From: Planctomycetota bacterium
GTDB taxonomy: Bacteria; Planctomycetota; MHYJ01; JACPRB01
NCBI GenBank assembly: GCA_016190175.1
Contig: JACPRC010000166.1
Span: 1 to 33,389 of the forward strand
DNA length: 33,389 bases
Direction of reading: 5' to 3'
Below the pieces are notes generated by a model, which was not told where the DNA came from, ran no database searches, and was given only the letters and a program-made list of their open reading frames with translations. Positions 11,174 through 20,157 of this stretch are shown here, in pieces; position 1 is the stretch's first letter, and the number at the start of each line of letters is the position of its first letter. A program made the position numbers and the translations under genes.

Positions 11174-14100
11174 TCAAGAACCCATATGGGCGACGGCCGG
11201 ATTCCGGACCGCGCGCGCGCGGCCGATCCGCGCGAGGAAGTCGACCAGGACGAGCTCCTGCGCGCGCGCCGCCGACCGCAGCATCCGGTTCGAGTGCATG
11301 TGGAGGAGGCTCGCCGCCAGCTCCCGCATCGGAACCGCGAGCCGCCCCCGCGCCTCCAGGTCGCGCAACTCGGCGACGACCGGCGTTAGGCGCTCCGACC
11401 GCGCGCGCAGGTGGCGGATCGCGCGCGCCAGCGGATGCGTCCCCTGCTTCGACGGATCGAGGAGCGCCTCCACCGCCGTCTTCTCGTGACGGAACTTCTG
11501 GCCGATCTGCCCGTCGAGGATCCCCCTGCTCCGGAACTCCGCGCGGTACGAATCGCGGATCCGCTCCAGGGCGGCGAGCTTCTCGTCGGATGCGAGGCCG
11601 AGATCGTCCAGGAGCAGGTCCATCCCGAGGAGGGCCAGCCGCCACCGCGCGTCGAGTCCTTCGTCGCCCGGCAGGAGGCCCACGATCGCCGCCGCCGCCT
11701 CGCTGTCGATCCAGAAGAGGCGCTCCGCGGCCGCGACGCCGTCGGGGCCGCCGTATCGCTCGACCTCGCGCTCGTACGTGTCGAGCTGGACTCGGGAGAT
11801 CCGGCCGTCCGCGACGAGCGGCGCGGCGAGACGATGGAGCGCGGGGAGCACCTCGGCGAGCAGGCGCTCGGGCCGCCCGTGGAAGCGCACGCGCAGGTGC
11901 CACTCGGGGTCGCCGTAGCGGACGAAGAACCACCGGTCCGCCGCCCCCGACCGGATCGCGCTCTCGGCGAGCGGCCTCACCAGGTCGCGCAGGACGCCGT
12001 CCGCGGTGGCCGTGCCGCAGTACAGGTTCGCGTGGAGCCATTCGCTTCCCGGCGCGAAGGTGCGCTCCGCGGTCCTGCTCGACGGGGCCGCGAGCGTGCT
12101 CCTCACCGGCGCGCCCGCGCGGAGGAAGGGCACGACGATCTCGTGCACGAAGCGGCCCCCGGGCCCGCGCACGAAGACGTCCTCGGGGCCGGCCGCCATC
12201 TCCTCGAGGGCGACGGCCTCGCGGTCCTTCACAAGGTGGACGAACGTCTCCACGCTCAGGGGATTGTCGAGATCGACGGGGAGCGTCGCGTCGCCGTCCG
12301 CGACGGTGACGAACCGCGGCAGGTGGCGCTCGCGCCGGATCCGCGCGAGGTCGCGGACCTCATCGTTCAGGATCAGCCAGCGCGCGGGCGCGAGGATCGT
12401 GCGGCCGTACCGGACGCGCGGGAGGAACCGCGCGGCCGCGAACGGACCCCAGTCCCACGCGAGCGAGCCCGCCGTGCCCTGGTGCTGGAGCCGGCAGAGG
12501 AACTTGTAGACCCCGAGGCCCGTGGAGCGGTAGTTGTGCGCGTTCGTCATCCGCGGGAGCACCTCGCGGCCGAGCCGCTTCGACCGGAGGACTACGCGGC
12601 CCTCCCGCACGGATACCATGAGGTCCTGGATCGGGATCTGCCGGTCGGCGGGAACGGCGGACGCGCCGAGAAACGGGATCTCGTAGTCGCGCAGCACCGG
12701 GCGCGAGATGACGTTTCCGTGGCGGCCGGCGGGGGCGTGCACGACCTCGGCGAAGATGGCGTCCGGGCGGAGCCGCTCCTCCGCGCGCAGGAAGTCGCGG
12801 ACGCGGGCCAGCAGTCCGTCGTCGAGGTGGCAGAAGCGGCCGAGCATCTGCGCGCCGGAAGGACCGCCGGCGGACTTGAGGTGGAAGCGGAACTCGCCGC
12901 GGTCCACGGCCTCCTCCGACGCCGCCAGAATCGTGCCGAACGCCGAGATCGCGTCCGGGAGCGGCGGCGGCTCTTCCGTGCCCAGGTCCTCGTCCTCAAG
13001 GACGATCTCCGTGGCGCCGCGGCGCTGCGCCTCCTCGATCTTGCGCACGAGCATCGAGCGCCCGGCGTCCCACGCGACGGTGGAGTCGCCGTTGCGCGGG
13101 CCGAACGCGAGACCGGCCAGGAGCGGCGAGGCCTCGGCCGCGGGCGCGGACGACTTCTCGAACCCGACGCCGGCCTCCTCGTCGAGCGCCTCCGCGAGCG
13201 GCACGTCGCGGTCCTGATAGCGCTCGTGGAACCGCTTCGCGAACTCGTCCCACTCCCGGCGGCTCCGTGCGCCGAAAAGGCGGTGCAGCGCGCCGACGCC
13301 GCGCAGGATCTCGCGCGTCACGGCGGGCGCGAGGGTCGCTTCGGCGGCCCTGGAGAGGTCCACCTGGAAGAGCGACGCGTCCGTCTTGACGGAGAATTCC
13401 TCGAGCCGGCGGGCCGTCTCCCGATACCGGTCCGGGGGATTCGAGAGCCCCGCGGCGTCCAGCGCCGCGAGATCGGCGCGCACGCGTTCCAGCCGCTCCG
13501 CGGCGGCCGGGTCGCAGGGGCGGAGCCGCTCGACGAGCCCGTGGATCGGCTCCGGTCCGGTGACGGCGGGGTCGAGGTCGGAGACGAGGATCTGCGCGTC
13601 GACGAGGGCTTCGACGAACGCGCGCGCCTCCTCCGCGGCGATCTCCGGGGTCACGAGGGCCGCGGCGAGCCGCCCCAGCGTGGCGCCCCCGGCGGCGCGG
13701 TCGAGCGTCGCCTCGAGGTGGCCGCTCGCCTCGACTCCGACGAAGCGGAGGACGCGCTTGCCGATCCAGCGCGACTCGTGGTAGCGGAACCGGCCGGCCG
13801 CGCGGTAGAGGCTCGAGTTCGGCCGGAAGACCAGCGCCTCGCGCAGCGCGGGCGTGCGCTCCAGCGAATCCGTGAGCGCCGAGACGTAGCCCATGTCGAG
13901 GCGCGTGTGGCGGCGGACCGCGTCGCCGACGCGAAGCCGCGTCGCGGCGCCGATTTCGCCCAGGGAGCAGCCGGCGAAGAGACCGAACGGCGTCGAGCGG
14001 CCGGCCATCCGCTGGAAGTAGCGGACCAGGGAACGCTCGACCTTGCGCCCGCGTTCGCCCTCCGGCTTCTCCTTCCAGAAACCGAGGCTGGACTCGAGGG

Positions 14101-14254
14101 CGGGGGAGGCGACGAAGAGCGCCTCGCGGACGTCGGGCCGATCGAGGAACGCGGCGAGTTTCGCGCGGTCGCCGTTCCAGCCGACGAGTTCGTCGACGGG
14201 AAGGAGCGGCGTGCGGAGCGCGAAGAAGCCCGCGGGTGCGAAGTCGGGTGTCAT
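11174..14254 (-). CDS. lanB: Class I lanthipeptide dehydratase (LanB, full length with elimination domain)
   Basis: MTPDFAPAGFFALRTPLLPVDEL...SLVRYFQRMAGRSTPFGLFAGCSLGEIG (Lant_dehydr_N); C-term WLHANLYCGTATADGVLRDLVRPL...WFFVRYGDPEWHLRVRF (SpaB_C / thiopeptide-type); SD AAAGGA upstream. Confidence 0.9.
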   Translation of the reverse strand: MTPDFAPAGFFALRTPLLPVDELVGWNGDRAKLAAFLDRPDVREALFVASPALESSLGFWKEKPEGERGRKVERSLVRYFQRMAGRSTPFGLFAGCSLGEIGAATRLRVGDAVRRHTRLDMGYVSALTDSLERTPALREALVFRPNSSLYRAAGRFRYHESRWIGKRVLRFVGVEASGHLEATLDRAAGGATLGRLAAALVTPEIAAEEARAFVEALVDAQILVSDLDPAVTGPEPIHGLVERLRPCDPAAAERLERVRADLAALDAAGLSNPPDRYRETARRLEEFSVKTDASLFQVDLSRAAEATLAPAVTREILRGVGALHRLFGARSRREWDEFAKRFHERYQDRDVPLAEALDEEAGVGFEKSSAPAAEASPLLAGLAFGPRNGDSTVAWDAGRSMLVRKIEEAQRRGATEIVLEDEDLGTEEPPPLPDAISAFGTILAASEEAVDRGEFRFHLKSAGGPSGAQMLGRFCHLDDGLLARVRDFLRAEERLRPDAIFAEVVHAPAGRHGNVISRPVLRDYEIPFLGASAVPADRQIPIQDLMVSVREGRVVLRSKRLGREVLPRMTNAHNYRSTGLGVYKFLCRLQHQGTAGSLAWDWGPFAAARFLPRVRYGRTILAPARWLILNDEVRDLARIRRERHLPRFVTVADGDATLPVDLDNPLSVETFVHLVKDREAVALEEMAAGPEDVFVRGPGGRFVHEIVVPFLRAGAPVRSTLAAPSSRTAERTFAPGSEWLHANLYCGTATADGVLRDLVRPLAESAIRSGAADRWFFVRYGDPEWHLRVRFHGRPERLLAEVLPALHRLAAPLVADGRISRVQLDTYEREVERYGGPDGVAAAERLFWIDSEAAAAIVGLLPGDEGLDARWRLALLGMDLLLDDLGLASDEKLAALERIRDSYRAEFRSRGILDGQIGQKFRHEKTAVEALLDPSKQGTHPLARAIRHLRARSERLTPVVAELRDLEARGRLAVPMRELAASLLHMHSNRMLRSAARAQELVLVDFLARIGRARAVRNPAVAHMGS

Positions 14255-14265
14255 GGTCGTTCCTT

Positions 14266-15555
14266 TCACATGCCGGACAGGAGGAGGACGCGGTCCCAGG
14301 CCGGTTCCACATCCGTCGCCGCGGCCAGGAGCGCGAGCCCGATGCCGGAGACGCCGATCAGCAGGCCCGGCTCGTCGTGCCGGCCGTCGGGTCCCCAGGC
14401 CGAGAAGCCCGCGATTCCCGCGTCCGCGCGGCGGAAACGGAGCGTGCGGTCGAACCACTCGCGGGCCGCCCGGAGGAGGCGCTCGTCGCCCGACGCGTGG
14501 AACATCCGGTTCAGGACGTGGGCGATGCCCGCGGCTCCGTGGCACAGACTCGCGTCGCACACCTTGCCCTCGACCGGCGAGGCCGCGGCCGCGCGGAGGG
14601 CGATCTCGACGGCCTCGCGCTCCCGGCGGGTTTCGCCCATGCGACGCGACGCCTGCAGGAGCGCCGCCGCGATCCCCAGGTCCCCGTAGCACCACGCGAG
14701 TCGCGACGGCTCGGGCGCGACGCCGACGCCGACGATCGCCGGGAAGCAGGGCCCCGCAACCGGCAGCCGTCGAACGAGCAGCCACTCCACCGAGCGCACG
14801 AGCAGGCGCGCCGCCGCGCTCCGGCGGACGTCCGCCGCGACCGCCTCTCCGAGGAACGCGACGACGCCCGCGAGCCCGTGCGCGACGCCGAGATCGAAGT
14901 AGTCGCCGGGCGCCTTCGCGCGCTGCCACGAGCCGTCCCTGGGCGTGGTCCGCCACGCCGCGCCGTCCGCGCTCTCCTCCAGGGCGTCGACGCACCGCTC
15001 GAGGCACTCCCGCGCCTCGGGGAGCGGCAGCCGTTCGAGGGCGTGGACGCCCGCGCCGACGACGCCGTTGATGAGATCGAAGTCGGAGGGCAGCGCGAAG
15101 AGACCCGCTTCAGGGAGATCCTCCATGTCGCCGAGCCCGAGATGCGCCGCAACCCAGGCGATCCCGAGCCCTTCGCCGTACAGGGACGGCGGTCGTGGCG
15201 GCAGCGCCTGCGCGAGCGCGAGCAGTTCGTCGAGCCGGAGCCGCGCCTCCGCGGACTCCCCGCGGTAGTGCCGGAAGATCACTTCTCCGGCGCGCCCGCC
15301 GCCGAGCGAGAGGTCCTCGCACGGGAAGTCCGCGAGCGCGCGGGCGATCTCGTCGACTGCGCGCGCCGCGCGCTCGCCGAGTTCGCCTTCGAGGATGGGG
15401 GCCCACGGCGCGGCAGAGCCGCAACGACCGGGTGACCGGAGGAGAGCCGTGGACCGGGAGACCTGGGGACCGGGAGACCCTGTATCCGACGCGGATCCGC
15501 GCGCGTCGTCGAGGATCTTCTCGCTGCGGCAAGCGGTTGCTCGTGAGCGGCACAT
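14266..15555 (-). CDS. lanC: Lanthionine synthetase C-like cyclase (LanC)
   Basis: LAWCYGDLGIAAALL and SLCHGAAGIAHVL zinc-ligand motifs; repeated GxxHGxxG-type alpha-toroid motifs. Confidence 0.9.
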   Translation of the reverse strand: MCRSRATACRSEKILDDARGSASDTGSPGPQVSRSTALLRSPGRCGSAAPWAPILEGELGERAARAVDEIARALADFPCEDLSLGGGRAGEVIFRHYRGESAEARLRLDELLALAQALPPRPPSLYGEGLGIAWVAAHLGLGDMEDLPEAGLFALPSDFDLINGVVGAGVHALERLPLPEARECLERCVDALEESADGAAWRTTPRDGSWQRAKAPGDYFDLGVAHGLAGVVAFLGEAVAADVRRSAAARLLVRSVEWLLVRRLPVAGPCFPAIVGVGVAPEPSRLAWCYGDLGIAAALLQASRRMGETRREREAVEIALRAAAASPVEGKVCDASLCHGAAGIAHVLNRMFHASGDERLLRAAREWFDRTLRFRRADAGIAGFSAWGPDGRHDEPGLLIGVSGIGLALLAAATDVEPAWDRVLLLSGM

Positions 15556-15577
15556 GCGCGTCTCCTCCCCGCTCGGA

Positions 15578-15823
15578 TCAGCAGGCGTTCGTGCCGCAGC
15601 TCGTCGGCGTATTCGTGCAGTACACGCAGTTCGTGAAGCCGGCCGTCTGCGGGTTGCCTCCGCCGGTGTCGCCGCCGGTCGTGATGAAGATGATCGGGCC
15701 GGTCAGGGTGATCGCCGATATGAGGGGGAGGAAATATCCGCCGTCGACGCCGGCCATTTCCGCGCCGCTCAGGTCCCGGATCGTCTCGCGGTTCAGGGGC
15801 AACTTCTTGAGGGGGGTGTTCAT
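15578..15823 (-). CDS. Class I lanthipeptide precursor peptide 1
   Basis: MNTPLKKLPLNRETIRDLSGAEMAGVDGG leader with GG site; core ending NPQTAGFTNCVYCTNTPTSCGTNAC; adjacent to lanC. Confidence 0.88.
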   Translation of the reverse strand: MNTPLKKLPLNRETIRDLSGAEMAGVDGGYFLPLISAITLTGPIIFITTGGDTGGGNPQTAGFTNCVYCTNTPTSCGTNAC

Positions 15824-15896
15824 CGTCGCTCCTCCATGAAAAGGGGGCCGGGGCGGGATCCCCCGCGTGGCCGCGAGGGATCCCTCCGTTCATGCG

Positions 15897-16130
15897 TCAA
15901 CAGGTGGCCGTGCCGCAACTCGTCGGCGTGTTCGTACAGTACACGCAGTTCGTGAAGCCGGCCGTCTGGGGATTGCCGCCGCCGCCGCCACCGCCCGAGC
16001 AACCTTCGAGCAGGAGCAGTGCGGTCGTCGTGAGGGTCCACCATCCGCCGTCGACGCCGGCCATTTCCGCGCCGCCCAGCTCCCGGATCGTCTCCCGGTT
16101 CAGGGGCAGCTTCTTGAGGGGGGTGCCCAT
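15897..16130 (-). CDS. Class I lanthipeptide precursor peptide 2 (tandem duplicate)
   Basis: MGTPLKKLPLNRETIRELGGAEMAGVDGG leader; core ending NPQTAGFTNCVYCTNTPTSCGTATC; near-identical to precursor 1 at leader and C-terminal core. Confidence 0.87.
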   Translation of the reverse strand: MGTPLKKLPLNRETIRELGGAEMAGVDGGWWTLTTTALLLLEGCSGGGGGGGNPQTAGFTNCVYCTNTPTSCGTATC

Positions 16131-16283
16131 CGCCATTCCTCCGTAAAAGGGGTTCATGCGCCGCGAGTACCGCTTCGGCGCCGGGTCGTAGTTCCGCGCC
16201 CGGCCGGCCGTGTTTGAGGAAAAATCGGCGCGCGGCGATTCGCGTCAAACGCCCGGCCGGGAATACGGAATCAGACCGGCGCC

Positions 16284-18455
16284 ATGAGACTCGTCTGCGT
16301 CCGGCAGCAGGATCCGGCCGATTGCGGTGCCGCGGTGCTCGCGACCGTCGCCCGCCACTACGGCAGGCCGATCTCCGTGCAGCAGCTTCGGACCCTGACG
16401 GGGACGGACAGCCGCGGAACGAACCTCCTGGGACTCGTCGAAGCCGCGAGGAAACTGGGATTCGAGGCGCGCGGGGTCCAGGCGGAGATCGAGGCGCTCG
16501 CCGAGATCCCGCTCCCGGCGATCGCCCACCTCCGCGGACCGCAGGGGAACCACTTCGTCGTCGTCCATCGCGCGGATCGCAAACGCGTCACGGTCGCCGA
16601 TCCGGGCGCGGGGATCGAGAAGTGGGATATCGCGGACTTCCGGCGCCTCTGGAGCGGCCATCTCGTGCTGCTCGTCCCGGGCGAGGACCGGCGCGAATTC
16701 GCGGGGCCGAGGGGCCCGATGCGGCGCCTCTTCGATCTCCTGTGGGTCCACAAGGGGACGCTCCTCGAGGCCGTCGGGTGCGCGATCCTCATGACGCTGC
16801 TCGGTCTCGCGGGCTCGCTCTACGTCCAGCAGCTCCTCGACTCGATCCTCGTGCACCAGGGGCGGACGCTCCTCGACGTCGTGGGCGCGGGCATGATCGT
16901 CGTCCTCCTCTTCCGCGTCGTCTTCGGGTCGTTCCGCCACTATCTGGTGGCCCACATGGGCCGCCGGATCGACCTGGGCCTCCAGCGGCGCTTCTACGGC
17001 CACGTCCTGCGCCTCCCGATCTCCTTCTTCGAGTCGCGGCGCGTGGGGGACATCCTCTCGCGGATGAACGAGACGGCGCGGGTCCGCGAGGTCGTCGGCG
17101 GCACCACGGTCTCGCTCGCGCTCGACGGCGTCCTCGTCCTGGGAGGCGCGGCGCTGATGGTCGCGTACTCGCCCGCGCTCGCGCTCGCGGCGCTGGCGAC
17201 GCTCCCGCTCTTCGCCCTCTCCACGTTCGCGCACCTCCCGTGGATGAAGCGGACGCAGCGGCGGATGATGGAGGAGGCGGCGGACCTGCACGCGCGCCTC
17301 GTCGAGGACGTGACCGGCGTCGAGACGATCCGCGCGTGCGGCGCGGAGGAGCACCGCATCGTCCGGACCGAGGCCGCCATGGTCCGCTTCACCAGACAGG
17401 TCTTCCGGAACCAGATGGTCTCGCTCAGCCTGAACGGGCTCGGCCTCTTCGCGGGCGGACTCGCGTCGCTCGCCGTCCTCTGGGTCGGCGGCCATCGCGT
17501 GCTCTCGGGAGAACTGACCGTCGGACAGCTCATGCTCTTCTCGAGTCTCATCGGGATGATGACGGGGCCGGTGGAACGGCTCGCGGGCGTGGTCATGAAC
17601 CTCCAGGACGCGGCGATCGCCCTGGACCGGATGGGCGAGATCCTCGACCTCCCGGCGGAATCCGCGGGGGGCGGGGCGGCGTTCCGCGGGCTCCGCGAGG
17701 GGGTCCGCCTGCGGAACGTCTCCTTCCGCTACGGGTGCCGGGACTTCGTGCTGCGGGACCTCGACCTCGACGTCCCGGCGGGGAAAACGGTCGCCATCGT
17801 GGGGGAGAGCGGCTGCGGGAAGTCGACGCTCTGCAAGCTCCTCGCGGGCTTCCACGCGCCGACGGAGGGGAGCATCCTCGTCGACGGCATGGACGCGCGG
17901 GACTACGACGCCGGGTCCCTGCGGCGGAAGACCGGCTGGGTCCAGCAGGAGCCCTTCGTCTTCAGCGGGACGATCCGCGAGAACATCGCGCTCGGGAGGC
18001 CCGACGCGCCGTTCGAGGAGATCGTCGAGGCGGCTCGCATCGCGCAGCTCGCCGGGTTCGTGGACGGGCTGCCGGAGCGGTACGAGACGAAGATCGGCGA
18101 GCGCGGGACGAACCTCTCGGGCGGGCAGCGGCAGCGGATCGCGATCGCGCGCGCGGTGCTGCGCCGGCCCGACCTCTTCATCTTCGACGAGGCGACGAGC
18201 CACCTCGACACGCGGACCGAGACGGCGCTGCAGGAGGCGCTGCGCGGCGTGCTCGAAGGGCGGACCGCGGTGCTGTTCGCCCACCGCCTCTCCACCGTGC
18301 GGATGGCCGACGTGATCGCCGTCATGGAGCACGGGACGATCGTGGAGCGCGGGACACACGAGGAACTGCTCGCGCTCGGCGGCCGGTACGCGGAGCTCTG
18401 GGCACGCCAGCAGGGCGCGGAGCCGTGGATCCTCATCGACAAGGAGGCCGCATGA
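16284..18455 (+). CDS. lanT: C39 peptidase-containing ABC transporter (LanT-like, leader-cleaving exporter)
   Basis: N-term MRLVCVRQQDPADCGAAVLATVARHYG (C39 Cys), ...GNHFVVVHRADRKRVTVADPG (C39 His/Asp); Walker A GESGCGKST; signature LSGGQRQRIAIARAVLRRPDLFIFDE. Confidence 0.93.
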   Translation: MRLVCVRQQDPADCGAAVLATVARHYGRPISVQQLRTLTGTDSRGTNLLGLVEAARKLGFEARGVQAEIEALAEIPLPAIAHLRGPQGNHFVVVHRADRKRVTVADPGAGIEKWDIADFRRLWSGHLVLLVPGEDRREFAGPRGPMRRLFDLLWVHKGTLLEAVGCAILMTLLGLAGSLYVQQLLDSILVHQGRTLLDVVGAGMIVVLLFRVVFGSFRHYLVAHMGRRIDLGLQRRFYGHVLRLPISFFESRRVGDILSRMNETARVREVVGGTTVSLALDGVLVLGGAALMVAYSPALALAALATLPLFALSTFAHLPWMKRTQRRMMEEAADLHARLVEDVTGVETIRACGAEEHRIVRTEAAMVRFTRQVFRNQMVSLSLNGLGLFAGGLASLAVLWVGGHRVLSGELTVGQLMLFSSLIGMMTGPVERLAGVVMNLQDAAIALDRMGEILDLPAESAGGGAAFRGLREGVRLRNVSFRYGCRDFVLRDLDLDVPAGKTVAIVGESGCGKSTLCKLLAGFHAPTEGSILVDGMDARDYDAGSLRRKTGWVQQEPFVFSGTIRENIALGRPDAPFEEIVEAARIAQLAGFVDGLPERYETKIGERGTNLSGGQRQRIAIARAVLRRPDLFIFDEATSHLDTRTETALQEALRGVLEGRTAVLFAHRLSTVRMADVIAVMEHGTIVERGTHEELLALGGRYAELWARQQGAEPWILIDKEAA

Positions 18456-19633
18456 GCGCCGAGGTCCTGGAGCTGAAGGACTGCGACGAGGCGGTGGAGA
18501 TCCTGCGCGTCCGTCCGTCGCGCGCAATCCGCGTCGCGCTGCTGTGCGTCCTGCTTCTCCTCGGGTGCGGCGCCGGCTGGGCCCGTGTCGCGAAGGTGGA
18601 CATCGTGGTCCGCGCGGCGGGGCGCGTCCGCCCCTCCGCAGGCCCGCTCGCGGAGGTGTGCTCGGAGGTCGGGGGACGCATCGCGGAGGCGCGGTGCGCC
18701 GAGGGCGACCGCGTCGAGCGGGGCGGTCTCCTGGCCAGGCTCGACTCGGCGAAGCTCGACGACGAGATCGAGGCGCAGGGACGCGCGATCCGGAGCGACG
18801 AGGAGGAGTGCGTCCGGCTCGACGCGCTCCTCGGGACGATCCGCGGACAGGAGGCGGCGGCGCTGGCGAGGATCGACTGCGAGGTCGAGGCGGCGGAGGC
18901 GGAGGAGAGGCTGGCGGAACTCGACGTCGCCGATGCGCGGAGGCGGGGCGATCTCCTGCGCGAACTGGTGAAGGAGGGGCTTGAGGCGGAGCAGAAACTG
19001 CGGGAGGCGGAGGGGGAACTGGCGCGGGCGAAGGTGCGGTTCGCGGCGGCGCGCGCGCGGACGGAGGCGGCGCGCGGCCAGAGGGAGATTGCGCGGAAGG
19101 ACGGCGCCGCCCGCCGCGAGGAGGCCGCGCTGCGCCTGGCGTCGAAGCGCGCCTCGGCCGAGCGGGCCCGCGAGGCGCTCCGGAACCTCGGGCGCGACCG
19201 CGAGCGGTGCGAGATCCGGGCCCCGATCTCGGGGATCGTCGTCTCGGGCCGCCCGCAGGTCGGCGACTTCGTGCATGCGGGGCGGCCGATCCTGGCGGTG
19301 GCGCCCGAGGCGGGGCTGCGCATCGAGGCCGTGGTGCCCGCGTCGGAAGTCGGGCTCCTGGGCGAAGGGATGGCGGCGCGCGCCCGGTTCGACGCGTTCG
19401 ACTACCGCGAGTACGGCTCGCTGGGCGGCCGCGTCGAGTGGATCTCCCCGGACTCGGAGACGAACGACCGCGGCGAAACGGTCTACCGCGTGCGCGTGCG
19501 CGTGGACGCGGAGGACCTCGGCGGGCGGGCCCGCCTCCGGATGGGGCTGACCGCGCAGGTGGAGATCGTCACGCGGCGGGAGTCCGTCTCGACGCTCCTC
19601 TTCAGGAAGGTGCGGGGCGAGGTGTCGTTTTGA
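18452..19633 (+). CDS. HlyD-family membrane fusion/adaptor protein
   Basis: Starts ATGA-overlapping lanT; N-terminal TM, coiled-coil, IRAPISGIVVSGRPQVGDFVHAGRPILAVAPE lipoyl-type segment. Confidence 0.85.
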   Translation: MSAEVLELKDCDEAVEILRVRPSRAIRVALLCVLLLLGCGAGWARVAKVDIVVRAAGRVRPSAGPLAEVCSEVGGRIAEARCAEGDRVERGGLLARLDSAKLDDEIEAQGRAIRSDEEECVRLDALLGTIRGQEAAALARIDCEVEAAEAEERLAELDVADARRRGDLLRELVKEGLEAEQKLREAEGELARAKVRFAAARARTEAARGQREIARKDGAARREEAALRLASKRASAERAREALRNLGRDRERCEIRAPISGIVVSGRPQVGDFVHAGRPILAVAPEAGLRIEAVVPASEVGLLGEGMAARARFDAFDYREYGSLGGRVEWISPDSETNDRGETVYRVRVRVDAEDLGGRARLRMGLTAQVEIVTRRESVSTLLFRKVRGEVSF

Positions 19634-19643
19634 GCGATAGTGT

Positions 19644-19672
19644 TTGCACCGGCGCGCCCCGGCCGCTAGGCT
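19644..19672 (+). promoter_or_regulatory. Sigma70-like promoter TTGCAC-17-TAGGCT
   Basis: TTGCAC 19644-19649, 17-nt spacer, TAGGCT 19667-19672; precedes the small ORF at 19700. Confidence 0.45.
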
Positions 19673-19699
19673 CCCGCCTCGAATTCACGGGAGACCGAC

Positions 19700-19885
19700 A
19701 TGAAGGCACGCACCGGAATGCACGCGTCCGCTTCCCTTCCCGCCACCGAGGCTTTCGCCGCTGGAGGCGCCTGGCATTCGCCCCAGGGACAGGTCGTCCG
19801 CTTCTTCGCGGATCCGGCCCTCACCCTGACCCACCCGGAAGGGATCCACAATCCGTACCTCCCGCCGCCGGGGTTGGCGTCGTAG
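19700..19885 (+). CDS. Small hypothetical protein (61 aa)
   Basis: MKARTGMHASASLPATEAFAAGGAWHSPQGQVVRFFADPALTLTHPEGIHNPYLPPPGLAS; GGGAG 8 nt before ATG and promoter-like sequence upstream. Confidence 0.4.
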   Translation: MKARTGMHASASLPATEAFAAGGAWHSPQGQVVRFFADPALTLTHPEGIHNPYLPPPGLAS

Positions 19886-19918
19886 CGCCGCCCTTTTCCG
19901 CTTGAAGACGGTGATCGG

Positions 19919-20139
19919 GGCGGGCCAGCCCGCCTTGTTCACGTCGGCTTCGCCGCCGACGTGAAGCGGCGCCCTACGGGCAGCTACGCCCGCTTCCGGC
20001 GGGCTCCGCTGGACAGCCCCTCCGGCTCCGCCCGACACCCTGTCGGGCTCCGCCCTCGGCCCGCGACGCGACTGTTGCCCCATGCGGTACGCGCCGCGGG
20101 CGGATTATTCATGAAGGCTCTCGCCTTCATGAACAATCC
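19919..20139. repeat. Hairpin-rich intergenic block (possible structured ncRNA or non-autonomous repeat element)
   Basis: TTCACGTCGGC-ttcgcc-GCCGACGTGAA (19938-19965), CCCGAC-accct-GTCGGG, CCCGC-ttcc-GGCGGG, and GGATTATTCATGAAGGC-tctc-GCCTTCATGAACAATCC (20102-20139). Confidence 0.6.
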
Positions 20140-20157
20140 GGGCTAGACTCTCCCGGC

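Noticed and set aside
11411-14689. Long plus-strand ORF (1092 aa) opposite lanB/lanC
   Set aside because: Antisense shadow of a GC-rich coding region; low-complexity Arg/Ala/Glu/Asp-rich translation, while the minus strand has clear LanB/LanC motifs
16245-18527. Minus-strand 760-aa ORF opposite the ABC transporter
   Set aside because: Shadow of a clear C39-ABC transporter reading frame
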